A stretch of DNA of 64,000 nt from Aquimarina algiphila (GTDB lineage Bacteria; Bacteroidota; Bacteroidia; Flavobacteriales; Flavobacteriaceae): positions 1 to 64,000 of the forward strand of contig NZ_VLNR01000019.1 of assembly GCF_007489275.1 (NCBI RefSeq). The letters run 5' to 3'. The position numbers were made by a program, and so were the translations under genes. The stretch's first letter is position 1. The number at the start of each line of letters is the position of its first letter. Shown here one piece after another: positions 6,986-15,295 of this stretch. The notes under the pieces are model-generated. The model searched no databases and had not been told where the DNA came from. It worked only from the letters and a program-made list of their open reading frames with translations.

Positions 6986-7858
6986 ATGGCAATAGCCGAA
7001 TCTGAATTAATTCTCAATCCAGATGGTAGTATATACCATCTAAACTTAAAACCCGAGCATATAGCTGACACAGTTATTACCGTTGGGGACCCTGATCGAG
7101 TTCCACATGTTACCAAGTACTTTGACAAAATTGAACATAAAGTCAGTAAACGAGAATTTCATACGCAAACAGGAGTATATAAAGGTCAGAGACTTACGGT
7201 TATCTCTACAGGTATTGGCACAGATAATATTGATATTGTGTTTAATGAATTAGATGCTTTGGTCAATATAGATTTTAATACTCGAGAAATCAAGAAAAAA
7301 CATAAAGCATTACAAATAATCAGAATAGGAACTTCGGGAGCTATACAATCAAATATCCCCATAGACAGTTTTATAGTTTCTGAAATAGCCGTTGGATTTG
7401 ACAGCTTATTACATTTTTATGATAGTCACCATATTCAATCACCAGAAATTTCAACAGCATTAATAAAACATCTCCATTGGGATAAAAACAAATCACTACC
7501 TTATACTGTATCATTTGATGAAAAACTTGGAAATCATATGGTAAGTGATTTAGCACATAAAGGGGTTACAGTTACCAATGTAGGCTTTTATGGACCTCAA
7601 GGAAGAATTTTAAGGTTGCCTATTCAAGATAAGGAGCTCAATGATAAAATGGCTTCTTTTTCTTATGAAAATAAAAAAATAACCAATTTAGAAATGGAAA
7701 CTGCCGGCATTTACGGAATGGCTAAACTATTAGGTCACAAGGCAGTATCTATGAACGCTATATTAGCAAATCGAGCTACAGGAGAGTTCAGCCAAAATCC
7801 AAAAAAGATTGTTGATGAACTAATACAACATACACTAAATAAGCTGGTAACGATGTAA
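6986..7858 (+). CDS. Nucleoside phosphorylase (uridine/purine phosphorylase type)
   Basis: 290 residues of the NP-I phosphorylase superfamily. Phosphate-binding GDPDRVP is near residue 38, GIGTDNIDI follows, and RIGTSGAIQ forms the second phosphate loop. The C-terminal NLEMETAGIYGMAKLLGHKA contains the Glu-Met-Glu motif that binds ribose. Such enzymes split nucleosides into base and ribose-1-phosphate; uridine or purine preference cannot be fixed from sequence. It is last in the run and followed by a perfect terminator. Confidence 0.85.
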   Translation: MAIAESELILNPDGSIYHLNLKPEHIADTVITVGDPDRVPHVTKYFDKIEHKVSKREFHTQTGVYKGQRLTVISTGIGTDNIDIVFNELDALVNIDFNTREIKKKHKALQIIRIGTSGAIQSNIPIDSFIVSEIAVGFDSLLHFYDSHHIQSPEISTALIKHLHWDKNKSLPYTVSFDEKLGNHMVSDLAHKGVTVTNVGFYGPQGRILRLPIQDKELNDKMASFSYENKKITNLEMETAGIYGMAKLLGHKAVSMNAILANRATGEFSQNPKKIVDELIQHTLNKLVTM

Positions 7859-7860
7859 TA

Positions 7861-7893
7861 AAAAAGGGAAGACCTATATCTTCCCTTTTTTTT
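7861..7893 (+). terminator. Rho-independent terminator
   Basis: AAAAAGGGAAGA (7861-7872), a 6-base loop, and the exact complement TCTTCCCTTTTT (7879-7890) with T continuing to 7893. The hairpin begins 2 bp after the phosphorylase stop and ends the 4737-7858 run. Confidence 0.85.
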
Positions 7894-7928
7894 AATTCTT
7901 TTTCATAAGTATTTAACCAAATAAGATT

Positions 7929-8141
7929 TTGAGGCTAATTAATAAATTGGTAAGTAACAATACCGCAATAAAGACTACAATCCCATTCTCTAGAGAATTA
8001 TTTTTTGGTTTTGCAACCTTTACATACGCATTTTTATTTTTTAAAAAATTCTTTTTCATAGCAATATTGTTTTATTTTGGGTTAAAACTTATTCAAATAT
8101 ATTTTTCTCTGGAAAAACAACAGAACAAACATACAAAATAG
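7929..8141 (+). CDS. Possible small membrane protein, 70 aa (doubtful)
   Basis: An open frame with a TTG start and no internal ATG. The middle is very hydrophobic and Phe-rich (ELFFGFATFTYAFLFF, then FFFIAILFYFGL), which would give two membrane spans, with a charged C-terminus. In AT-rich DNA such a Phe-rich frame may arise by chance, and no ribosome-binding site or promoter is evident after the terminator at 7893. I list it as possible only. Confidence 0.25.
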   Translation: MRLINKLVSNNTAIKTTIPFSRELFFGFATFTYAFLFFKKFFFIAILFYFGLKLIQIYFSLEKQQNKHTK

Positions 8142-8208
8142 AATTCATTTTATCGTTAAAAAACAAATAAAATCGATAAAATACACATTTTTCAACTTTT
8201 TAAGAGAT

Positions 8209-9060
8209 ATGAATACAATCAAAATAGGAGGTGTTCCTGAGCATTTTAATTTACCTTGGCATCTAAGTATAGAAGATAACAGTTATTCGAAAAAAAATAT
8301 TGATCTAGAATGGACATCTTACCCAGGAGGCACAGGCGCGATGTGTGAAGCACTCAGAAACAAAGACATAGACATTGCCATTATCCTCTCAGAAGGTATT
8401 ATAAAAGATATTATCGCTGGTAATCCCAGTAAGATTGTACAAACCTATATACAAACTCCTCTAATATGGGGAATTCATGTGGGTGCTCATTCAAAATACA
8501 CAAATCTTTCTGAATTAAAAAACACGAAAGCAGCTATTAGCCGATATGGTTCTGGCTCGCATTTAATGGCCTATGTAAATGCCGAAAATCAAGGATGGGA
8601 AACTTCTGATCTTCAATTTGAAGTTATAAAAAATCTTGAAGGCGCTGTAGAAGCATTAACTAAAGGAAGTGCTGATTATTTTATGTGGGAACACTTTACC
8701 ACAAAACCTTTGGTCGACAACGGAACTTTTAGGAGAATTGCAGACTGCCCTACTCCCTGGCCTTGTTTTGTGATTGCCGTTAGAGAAGAAATACTTACTT
8801 CAAAAAAAGAAGAGATAAAAACTATTCTCGATATTATAAATACTACTACTACAGATTTCAAACATATTCCAAGTATTGATAAAACACTTGCTCTTAGGTA
8901 TGATCAAAAGCTGGAAGACATCCAAAAATGGCTTCAAATCACAGAATGGAGTCAATCTAACATTAAAAGTGATACACTATTAAAAATCCAAAATCATTTA
9001 CTTAGTTTAGGTATTATTGACAAAAAATACACCCCAGAAGAACTACTATACAGCATATAA
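8209..9060 (+). CDS. Periplasmic-binding-like protein without signal peptide
   Basis: 283 residues with the fold pattern of NMT1/SsuA-type substrate-binding proteins: IKIGGVPEHFNLPWHLS at the start, then YPGGTGAMCEALRNKDIDIA, SRYGSGSHLMAYVNA and GADYFMWEH-like segments around the ligand cleft. The protein begins directly with the first beta strand, so it has no signal peptide, and no ABC transporter genes are adjacent. It may therefore be a cytoplasmic ligand-binding protein or an enzyme related to pyrimidine/thiamine precursor synthesis; the ligand is unknown. Family call is firm, function is not. Confidence 0.7.
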   Translation: MNTIKIGGVPEHFNLPWHLSIEDNSYSKKNIDLEWTSYPGGTGAMCEALRNKDIDIAIILSEGIIKDIIAGNPSKIVQTYIQTPLIWGIHVGAHSKYTNLSELKNTKAAISRYGSGSHLMAYVNAENQGWETSDLQFEVIKNLEGAVEALTKGSADYFMWEHFTTKPLVDNGTFRRIADCPTPWPCFVIAVREEILTSKKEEIKTILDIINTTTTDFKHIPSIDKTLALRYDQKLEDIQKWLQITEWSQSNIKSDTLLKIQNHLLSLGIIDKKYTPEELLYSI

Positions 9061-9360
9061 ATAGATATATTAACAGTTATTTTGACATTTTTAAGATAAT
9101 CCTAGTAGGGTTTAATAAAAATGAAACGTTACTAAATAAAGAATCTTTTAAAGAATTAAGATTTAAAATAAAGGATACACTAAATACTTTATCAATATTT
9201 AGAAAATAATGAAATATTAAATAACTATATGGGGAGCACACGCTTACATAAAATATTTTTGTACATTTGCCGAGCCTACCCCAATGATATGAACTAATTA
9301 TTAATGTGCACGCAACCTTTTAAGGTTTCATGTATCTAATAGTTAACTAACAAATCTTTT
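9061..9360 (+). promoter_or_regulatory. Intergenic region with promoter and structured leader
   Basis: 300 bp without a gene. TACATTTG at 9262-9269 matches the TAnnTTTG -7 box, so a transcript would start near 9276 and carry a leader of about 85 bases before the ATG at 9361. The leader contains the dyad AACCTT-TT-AAGGTT (9314-9327) and a GC-richer stretch than its surroundings. The first 170 bp hold nothing recognisable. Confidence 0.45.
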
Positions 9361-9543
9361 ATGGTAACTTTTTTAATAATATTAGCAGCTCTTGTTACAT
9401 TTAACTTTATTCTACTTAAGTTAAGTACACATTCAACTGGATCAGACAAAAAGAAATCTGGAACTGAAAAAGTTCAGATTAATTCAATATCTGATCAACC
9501 ATCAGATAAGTCGGAATCTTCTAAAATACCTAACGCCGCATAA
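9361..9543 (+). CDS. Small single-pass membrane protein, 60 aa
   Basis: 60 residues: an N-terminal membrane helix (VTFLIILAALVTFNFILLKL) followed by a polar Ser/Lys-rich tail (KKKSGTEK...PSDKSESSKIPNAA). There is no cleavage site or lipobox, so it is probably an N-terminally anchored protein with a 35-residue disordered tail. It has its own promoter and leader. It faces ung, with only 7 bp between the two stops. Function is unknown. Confidence 0.6.
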   Translation: MVTFLIILAALVTFNFILLKLSTHSTGSDKKKSGTEKVQINSISDQPSDKSESSKIPNAA

Positions 9544-9550
9544 ATAAAAT

Positions 9551-10216
9551 TTACCAATTAATTTTATTTTGATTGGTATTTTCTAAATATGCATTAGTCG
9601 AGCTAAAGTGTTTATTTCCGAACCAATACCCTCTGTTTGCACTTAATGGAGAAGGATGACCACTGGATAAAACGCAATGTTTAGATCTATCAATTTTAGC
9701 TCCTTTTTTCTTAGCATACCCTCCCCATAACAAAAAAACAACATTTTCCTTTTTATCAGATATCTTTTGAATTACAGCATCTGTAAACTTCTCCCAACCT
9801 TTATTTTGATGAGATCCAGCCTGATGAGCTCTTACGGTTAATGTAGCATTTAAAAGCAAAACCCCCTGTTTTGCCCAGCGTTCTAAATTAACATTAGATG
9901 AAAAAGGTATACCTAAATCAGTTTCAATTTCTTTGAAAATATTAATTAATGAAGGTGGTGCTGCAACTTCATTATTTACCGAAAAACATAAACCATTAGC
10001 TTGTCCAACTCCATGATAAGGATCTTGACCGATAATAACCACCTTAACATCATTAAATCCACAATGATCAAAGGCTGCAAAAATCTCAGAACCCTTAGGG
10101 TAACATGTATATTGTTTATATTCTGTTTTTACAAAATTTGCTAATTCTACAAAATAAGGCTCTTCAAATTCGCTTTTTAATTCATCATTCCAGCCCTTTT
10201 CAATATTTACATTCAT
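9551..10216 (-). CDS. ung: Uracil-DNA glycosylase, family 1
   Basis: 221 residues, normal for Ung. The water-activating loop GQDPYHG has the catalytic Asp65, followed by the uracil-pocket region GQANGLCFSV; the LLNATLTVRAHQAGSH segment contains the Asn that recognises uracil; HPSPLSANRGYWFG carries catalytic His187 and the minor-groove intercalation loop. It removes uracil from DNA as the first step of base excision repair. It is divergent from mutS2, with the two promoters sharing a short interval. A TACCAAT/ATTGGTA dyad overlaps its stop (9552-9578) and may help end transcription between the convergent genes. Confidence 0.97.
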   Translation of the reverse strand: MNVNIEKGWNDELKSEFEEPYFVELANFVKTEYKQYTCYPKGSEIFAAFDHCGFNDVKVVIIGQDPYHGVGQANGLCFSVNNEVAAPPSLINIFKEIETDLGIPFSSNVNLERWAKQGVLLLNATLTVRAHQAGSHQNKGWEKFTDAVIQKISDKKENVVFLLWGGYAKKKGAKIDRSKHCVLSSGHPSPLSANRGYWFGNKHFSSTNAYLENTNQNKINW

Positions 10217-10245
10217 ATAGTCATTAAAAAATTATTGCAAATGTG

Positions 10246-10253
10246 TACTTTTG
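10246..10253 (+). promoter_or_regulatory. Putative -7 element (TACTTTTG) for mutS2
   Basis: TACTTTTG matches TAnnTTTG and lies about 50 bp upstream of the mutS2 ATG at 10305. No clear -33 TTG is present at the expected spacing. Confidence 0.4.
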
Positions 10254-10304
10254 CTTCGTTTTAAAATCGATGGAAGATAACCCAAAAATCGGGTAAAAAA
10301 AAGT

Positions 10305-12479
10305 ATGATTCGTATTTCTAAAAAAACACTAGACGATCTTGAATTCAATACTGTTCTCAATCATATTGAAGAACAGTGTAATACTGATTTAGGTAAATCA
10401 AAGGCATTGCAAATTGTCCCTTTAAAAACCAAAGAACAACTTCATATAGCTTTGCAAGAAGTATCAGAATATAAAGCTTCTTTCTTAAATGATGCTCGTA
10501 TTCCTAATCATGGATTTGATAGCATCAACAAAGAGATTCAATTGTTGAGTATAGAAAATACTTTTTTAGAAGCGCTAAATCTAAAAAGACTTATTTCTAT
10601 AAGTACTACTGTAAATGATTTATTACTTTTTTTTAAAAAATATTCAGAATTATATCCATCTCTTCACAAAACATCTTCACAAGTACAATTAACTAAAGAA
10701 ATAATTAATCTAATCGAAGTTGTGGTTGACAAATTCGGTGAGATTAAAGATAATGCTTCTCCTACCCTTTTAGGGCTTAGAAGGGAGATTAACAGCGTTC
10801 AAGGAAAATTAAATGGAAGTTTTGGTAAAGATCTATCTCGATATAATAGTCTGGGATATCTTGATGAGATTAAAGAAAGTGTTGTAGATAACCGAAGAGT
10901 TCTTGCTGTAACTGCCATGTATCGTCGTAAAGTCAAAGGTGCTATTATGGGGAACTCAAAAACCGGAAGCATTGTTTACATAGAACCAGAAGCAACGTTA
11001 CGGTTTAGTCGGGAACTTAGCAATCTAAAATATGAGGAGCGAGAAGAAATCGTAAAAATATTGAAAAGTCTTACCGATAAATTACGGCCTTTTATAGAAT
11101 TATTACAAGAATATCAAGAATATCTAAGTGATGTAGATATCGTATCCGCAAAAGCCAAATATGCAGAAAGATTAAATGCTGTTTTACCCAAAATAACCAA
11201 TGATCGCGAATTAACACTTAAAGATGCCTATCATCCATTATTATATATCAACAACAAAACAAAAGGAGAAAAAACATTTCCCCAGACCATTTCTCTAGAT
11301 CAAAACAATCAGATCATTGTAATCTCGGGTCCTAATGCAGGTGGTAAAAGTATTACCTTAAAAACCATTGGTTTATTACAAATTATGCTACAGAGTGGTA
11401 TGCTTATTCCTGTTCATGAATATAGTAGAATGTGTTTATTTGATGTTATCTTAACCGATATTGGAGATAATCAATCTATAGAAAATCACCTTAGTACATA
11501 TAGTTATCGTTTAAAAAACATGAACTATTTTCTTCGAAAATGTAACGATAGAACTTTATTTCTTATTGATGAATTTGGTACAGGAAGTGATCCTGAACTA
11601 GGAGGTGCTTTGGCTGAAGCTTTTTTAGAAGTTTTTTATGAAAAAAAATCTTTTGGAATCATTACAACGCACTATGCAAATTTAAAAATGCTTGCTAATG
11701 AGTTACCAAATATGAGTAATGCCAATATGTTGTTTGATGCAAAAACCTTAGAACCTCTATTCAAGTTATATCTTGGTGAAGCAGGAAGTTCGTTTACATT
11801 TGAAGTCGCACAAAAAAACGGAATTCCTTATAGCCTAATTAATAAAGCAAAGAAAAAAGTAGAAAGAGGCAAAATTCGTTTTGACAAAAGTATTGCCAAT
11901 CTTCAAAAAGAAAGATCTAAATTACAAAAGACAACTTCTACCCTTAAAACAAAAGAACAAAAGACTGAGGAAGAAAAAGAACGTTTAGAAAAGATCAATG
12001 ATCGTATCCAACGTAAACTCGAAAGTTATCAGGAATTATATGATAGTAATCAACGTATGATATATTTAGGTCAGAAAATAGATGATTTAAACCAAAAATA
12101 CTTTAACAACAAGAAAAAAAAGGAACTCATTAATGAATTTATAAAAATCGTTGAAGTAGAAAATTCCAAACGAAAAAAACAAAGCTCCAAACAAAGACAC
12201 ATAGAAAAAGTAAAAGAACAAAAGGTAGTCAAAGAAGTAAAAGAAAAGGTTAAAGTCATTAGGGAAAGAAAAAAAGAAGAGAAAAAAAAGGAAGAAAAAA
12301 TACTTGAATCAAAACCTAAAATTACTTTGAAAATTGGTGATAGAGTACGAATGATTGATGGCAAATCTGTAGGTACAATTGACACTTTAGAAAAGGGAAA
12401 AGCAGTAGTGAATTATGGGATTTTCACCACCAATGTTGCCGTCGATCAATTAGAATTTGTAGAACGAAAAAAGAAATGA
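10305..12479 (+). CDS. MutS2-family DNA mismatch-repair-like ATPase, no Smr domain
   Basis: 724 residues. The MutS core and clamp helices are followed by the ATPase: Walker A GPNAGGKS at 342-349, then GDNQSIENHLSTYS and Walker B LIDEFGTGSDPELGG, and the switch Ile-Thr-Thr-His-Tyr. A long Lys/Glu-rich coiled region (about 530-680) precedes a C-terminal beta-rich KOW-like piece (GDRVRMIDGKSVGTIDTLEK). The Smr nuclease domain that ends standard MutS2 of about 780 residues is absent. MutS2 proteins act in recombination control or ribosome-collision rescue rather than classical mismatch repair; which applies here is unknown. Confidence 0.85.
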   Translation: MIRISKKTLDDLEFNTVLNHIEEQCNTDLGKSKALQIVPLKTKEQLHIALQEVSEYKASFLNDARIPNHGFDSINKEIQLLSIENTFLEALNLKRLISISTTVNDLLLFFKKYSELYPSLHKTSSQVQLTKEIINLIEVVVDKFGEIKDNASPTLLGLRREINSVQGKLNGSFGKDLSRYNSLGYLDEIKESVVDNRRVLAVTAMYRRKVKGAIMGNSKTGSIVYIEPEATLRFSRELSNLKYEEREEIVKILKSLTDKLRPFIELLQEYQEYLSDVDIVSAKAKYAERLNAVLPKITNDRELTLKDAYHPLLYINNKTKGEKTFPQTISLDQNNQIIVISGPNAGGKSITLKTIGLLQIMLQSGMLIPVHEYSRMCLFDVILTDIGDNQSIENHLSTYSYRLKNMNYFLRKCNDRTLFLIDEFGTGSDPELGGALAEAFLEVFYEKKSFGIITTHYANLKMLANELPNMSNANMLFDAKTLEPLFKLYLGEAGSSFTFEVAQKNGIPYSLINKAKKKVERGKIRFDKSIANLQKERSKLQKTTSTLKTKEQKTEEEKERLEKINDRIQRKLESYQELYDSNQRMIYLGQKIDDLNQKYFNNKKKKELINEFIKIVEVENSKRKKQSSKQRHIEKVKEQKVVKEVKEKVKVIRERKKEEKKKEEKILESKPKITLKIGDRVRMIDGKSVGTIDTLEKGKAVVNYGIFTTNVAVDQLEFVERKKK

Positions 12480-12552
12480 TACCATAACCTATCTAAAGTC
12501 ATTCTCCTTGTTAAAGTATCCTTAAACCACAATCCTGAGAATTTTATCTTTA

Positions 12553-12560
12553 TATATTTG
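12553..12560 (+). promoter_or_regulatory. Putative -7 element (TATATTTG)
   Basis: TATATTTG fits TAnnTTTG and lies 32 bp before the PIG-L deacetylase ATG. The 110-bp interval after mutS2 shows no other structure. Confidence 0.4.
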
Positions 12561-12591
12561 GATTTATTAGTTAAAAATTGCTACCATAATC

Positions 12592-15090
12592 ATGCGAAAA
12601 TTACTTCTTGTAATCAGTATTAGTATTACATTCCCTCTTCTTGCCATAGCGCAACAACCTAAAAAACCCAATGCAGTAGAAATTCATGAAGCTATTAAAA
12701 AACTTAACTTTTTAGGTTCTGTATTATATGTTGCAGCTCATCCAGATGATGAAAACACAAGACTTATTTCCTATATGTCAAATAAGGTAAAAGCGCGTAC
12801 AGCTTACTTATCACTGACTCGTGGTGATGGAGGTCAAAACCTTATTGGTCCAGAAATAAGAGAATTACTAGGTGTAATTAGAACACAAGAATTATTAGCT
12901 GCACGAAGAACAGATGGAGGAAGCCAAATGTTTTCACGGGCAAATGATTTTGGATATTCAAAACATCCCGACGAGACTCTTGCCATCTGGGATAAAAAAG
13001 AAGTACTAAGTGATGTAGTATGGGCAATGCGTAAATTCAGACCAGATGTAATTATTAATCGTTTTAACCATAGAACCCCTGGGTCAACACATGGTCATCA
13101 CACCTCTTCTGCAATGTTAAGTGTTGAAGCTTTTGATTTGGTTGCTGATAAAACTGTATATCCTAATCAATTAGAACATGTAAGTACATGGCAACCTAAA
13201 CGGTTATTTTTTAATACTTCCTGGTGGTTTTATGGAAGCAGAGAAAATTTTGAAAAAGCAGACAAAACTAATTTATTAGATTTTGAAACTGGAGTGTATT
13301 ATCCAACATTAGGCCTTTCTAATCCAGAAATTGCTTCTTTAAGTAGAAGTCAACATAAATCTCAAGGGTTTGGAAGTACAGGTACCAGAGGAAGTCAAAC
13401 AGAATATATAGAATTAATAAAAGGAGAATTACCAAAAGACAAAACCAATATTTTTGAAGGAATTGATACTTCCTGGAATCGCGTTAAGGGAGGCAAAGCT
13501 ATAGGTGATATTCTATATGAAGTTGAAAACAGGTTTGATTTTAATAACCCTTCTGCTTCAATTTCACAATTAGTAAAAGCATATCAATTAATAGAACAAT
13601 TAGAAGATACTCATTGGAAATCAATTAAATCCAAAGAAATAAAGGATATTATAGCAGGTGTTTCTGGTCTCTATCTAGAGGCAGTTTCAAAAGAATCTAA
13701 TGCTACAAGAAACAGTAAGATAACAATAGACATTGAGGCTATTAATCGTAGTTCGGCTCCAATTGCATTAAAATCTATAAAAATTGCAACATTAGGGATT
13801 ACAGAAACTCCCGGAATCAGTTTAGAAAACAATATAAGAAAAACGTACAAATTAGATGGAAAAGTTACTGCAGATGCCAAATACACCAGTGCGTATTGGT
13901 TGAAAGAAAAAGGTTCATTGGGAATGTATACTGTTACTGACCAAAAATTAATTGGTACACCAGAAACGAATCATCAAATTAAGGCAGTTTTCAACATTGA
14001 AATTAATGGAGTTGCTATCGCATATGAGAAGGATATCGTTTTTAAAACTAATGATCCTGTAAAAGGTGAAGTATACAAACCTTTTGAAATTATCCCTGCG
14101 GTTTCTGCAAGTATTAAGGATAAAGTTATCATTTATGCAAATGGACCTTCAAAACAAATTCCTGTAGCTATAAAAACAGGAGCGCCTAATATTAGTGGTG
14201 TCGTTTCTCTTTCTTACCCCGAAGGTTGGCAAGTATCACCTGAAACAATAAACTTTAGTTTAACCCAAAAAGGAGAGGAAAAAACCGTTGTTTTTACATT
14301 AACTGCTCCTAAAAATCAAAGCGAGGGATATATTTCACCAAAAGTTAAGGTAAATGGAACCACATATAGTAATGAAATAGTTACTATATCATATGAACAT
14401 ATTCCTGAACAAACTGTTGTAATGCCTTCTGAGACTAAAGTTGTTCGTTTAGATATACAAAAGAAAGGGCAAAATATAGGATATATAGAAGGAGCAGGTG
14501 ATGTTGTTCCCGAGAGTTTAAGACAAATTGGGTATAAAGTGACTACTATAAACCCTGAATCCATATCGGCAGAAGCATTAAAATCATTTGATGCCATTGT
14601 TGTGGGAATTAGAGCTTATAATACTATAGATCAATTAAAATTCAAGCAAGAGCATTTATTAAATTATGTAAAAAATGGAGGAAATCTTGTTATTCAATAT
14701 AATACAAACCGAAGATTAAAAGTAACTGACAATCTAGGTCCTTATCCTTTAAAATTATCTAGAGATCGGGTAACCGATGAAAATGCAAAAATTACATTCT
14801 TAGCACCAGATCATCAAGTTTTAAACTCACCAAATAAAATTACTTCCGAAGATTTTAATGGTTGGGTACAGGAACGTGGATTATACTTCCCTAATGAATG
14901 GTCAAAAGAATATACTGCAATCCTTTCGGCTAATGATAAAGGAGAGTCAGAAAAGAAAGGCCCTTTATTAGTTGCAAAATACGGAAAGGGATATTATGTA
15001 TATACTGGATTAAGCTTTTTTAGAGAATTTCCAGCAGGAGTATCTGGTGCATATCGTCTTTTTGCTAATATGTTATCATTAGGAAAATAA
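12592..15090 (+). CDS. Secreted PIG-L (LmbE) family deacetylase, large
   Basis: 832 residues. A signal peptide (MRKLLLVISISITFPLLAIA then QQ) is followed by the PIG-L domain: zinc-binding AHPDDE with His50, Asp52, Asp53, and the HGHH cluster (His167, His169, His170). A beta-rich middle of about 330 residues looks like Ig-type domains, and the C-terminal 200 residues (VVGIRAYNTIDQL, then GGNLVIQYNTNR) resemble a ThuA/glutamine-amidotransferase-like fold. PIG-L enzymes remove N-acetyl groups from sugars. Position just ahead of a sodium:solute symporter suggests periplasmic deacetylation of a glycan-derived compound coupled to uptake; that link is inference. Confidence 0.88.
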   Translation: MRKLLLVISISITFPLLAIAQQPKKPNAVEIHEAIKKLNFLGSVLYVAAHPDDENTRLISYMSNKVKARTAYLSLTRGDGGQNLIGPEIRELLGVIRTQELLAARRTDGGSQMFSRANDFGYSKHPDETLAIWDKKEVLSDVVWAMRKFRPDVIINRFNHRTPGSTHGHHTSSAMLSVEAFDLVADKTVYPNQLEHVSTWQPKRLFFNTSWWFYGSRENFEKADKTNLLDFETGVYYPTLGLSNPEIASLSRSQHKSQGFGSTGTRGSQTEYIELIKGELPKDKTNIFEGIDTSWNRVKGGKAIGDILYEVENRFDFNNPSASISQLVKAYQLIEQLEDTHWKSIKSKEIKDIIAGVSGLYLEAVSKESNATRNSKITIDIEAINRSSAPIALKSIKIATLGITETPGISLENNIRKTYKLDGKVTADAKYTSAYWLKEKGSLGMYTVTDQKLIGTPETNHQIKAVFNIEINGVAIAYEKDIVFKTNDPVKGEVYKPFEIIPAVSASIKDKVIIYANGPSKQIPVAIKTGAPNISGVVSLSYPEGWQVSPETINFSLTQKGEEKTVVFTLTAPKNQSEGYISPKVKVNGTTYSNEIVTISYEHIPEQTVVMPSETKVVRLDIQKKGQNIGYIEGAGDVVPESLRQIGYKVTTINPESISAEALKSFDAIVVGIRAYNTIDQLKFKQEHLLNYVKNGGNLVIQYNTNRRLKVTDNLGPYPLKLSRDRVTDENAKITFLAPDHQVLNSPNKITSEDFNGWVQERGLYFPNEWSKEYTAILSANDKGESEKKGPLLVAKYGKGYYVYTGLSFFREFPAGVSGAYRLFANMLSLGK

Positions 15091-15127
15091 GCATCAAATT
15101 ACAACCATAAAATTAAGAAAAATTGAT

Positions 15128-15241
15128 ATGGAGGAAACAACAAAAAAAGCAAAATGGAAAAAATTGTATACAGCAGTACTTATTGCTAATGCAATTTATA
15201 TTATACTGTTCTATCTCATTACAAATATGTATTCATCATAA
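15128..15241 (+). CDS. Small membrane peptide, 37 aa, next to SSS symporter
   Basis: ATG at 15128-15130, TAA at 15239-15241. MEETTKKAKWKKLYTAVLIA then NAIYIILFYLITNMYSS: a positively charged amphipathic start followed by one clear membrane helix and a short polar tail. It lies 37 bp after the PIG-L gene and 54 bp before the symporter ATG, all on the same strand. Small hydrophobic partners encoded ahead of sodium:solute symporters are known (for example YhdT with PanF), so an accessory subunit is a fair hypothesis. A longer frame crossing the same DNA (15123-15326) runs into the symporter start and lacks this organisation. Confidence 0.6.
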   Translation: MEETTKKAKWKKLYTAVLIANAIYIILFYLITNMYSS

Positions 15242-15295
15242 TTCTCTATTAAGAGCAACTTCATCAATTCAAACTAATTTAATCAATCAATTTTT

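Noticed and set aside
9552..9578. TACCAAT/ATTGGTA dyad as a terminator
   Set aside because: Only seven pairs, 13-base loop, no clean T-run, and it overlaps the ung coding end; mentioned only within ung.
12071..12385. Leftward Phe/Ser-rich frame
   Set aside because: Antisense shadow of the Lys/Glu-rich coiled region of mutS2; AAA/GAA codons read as TTT/TTC.
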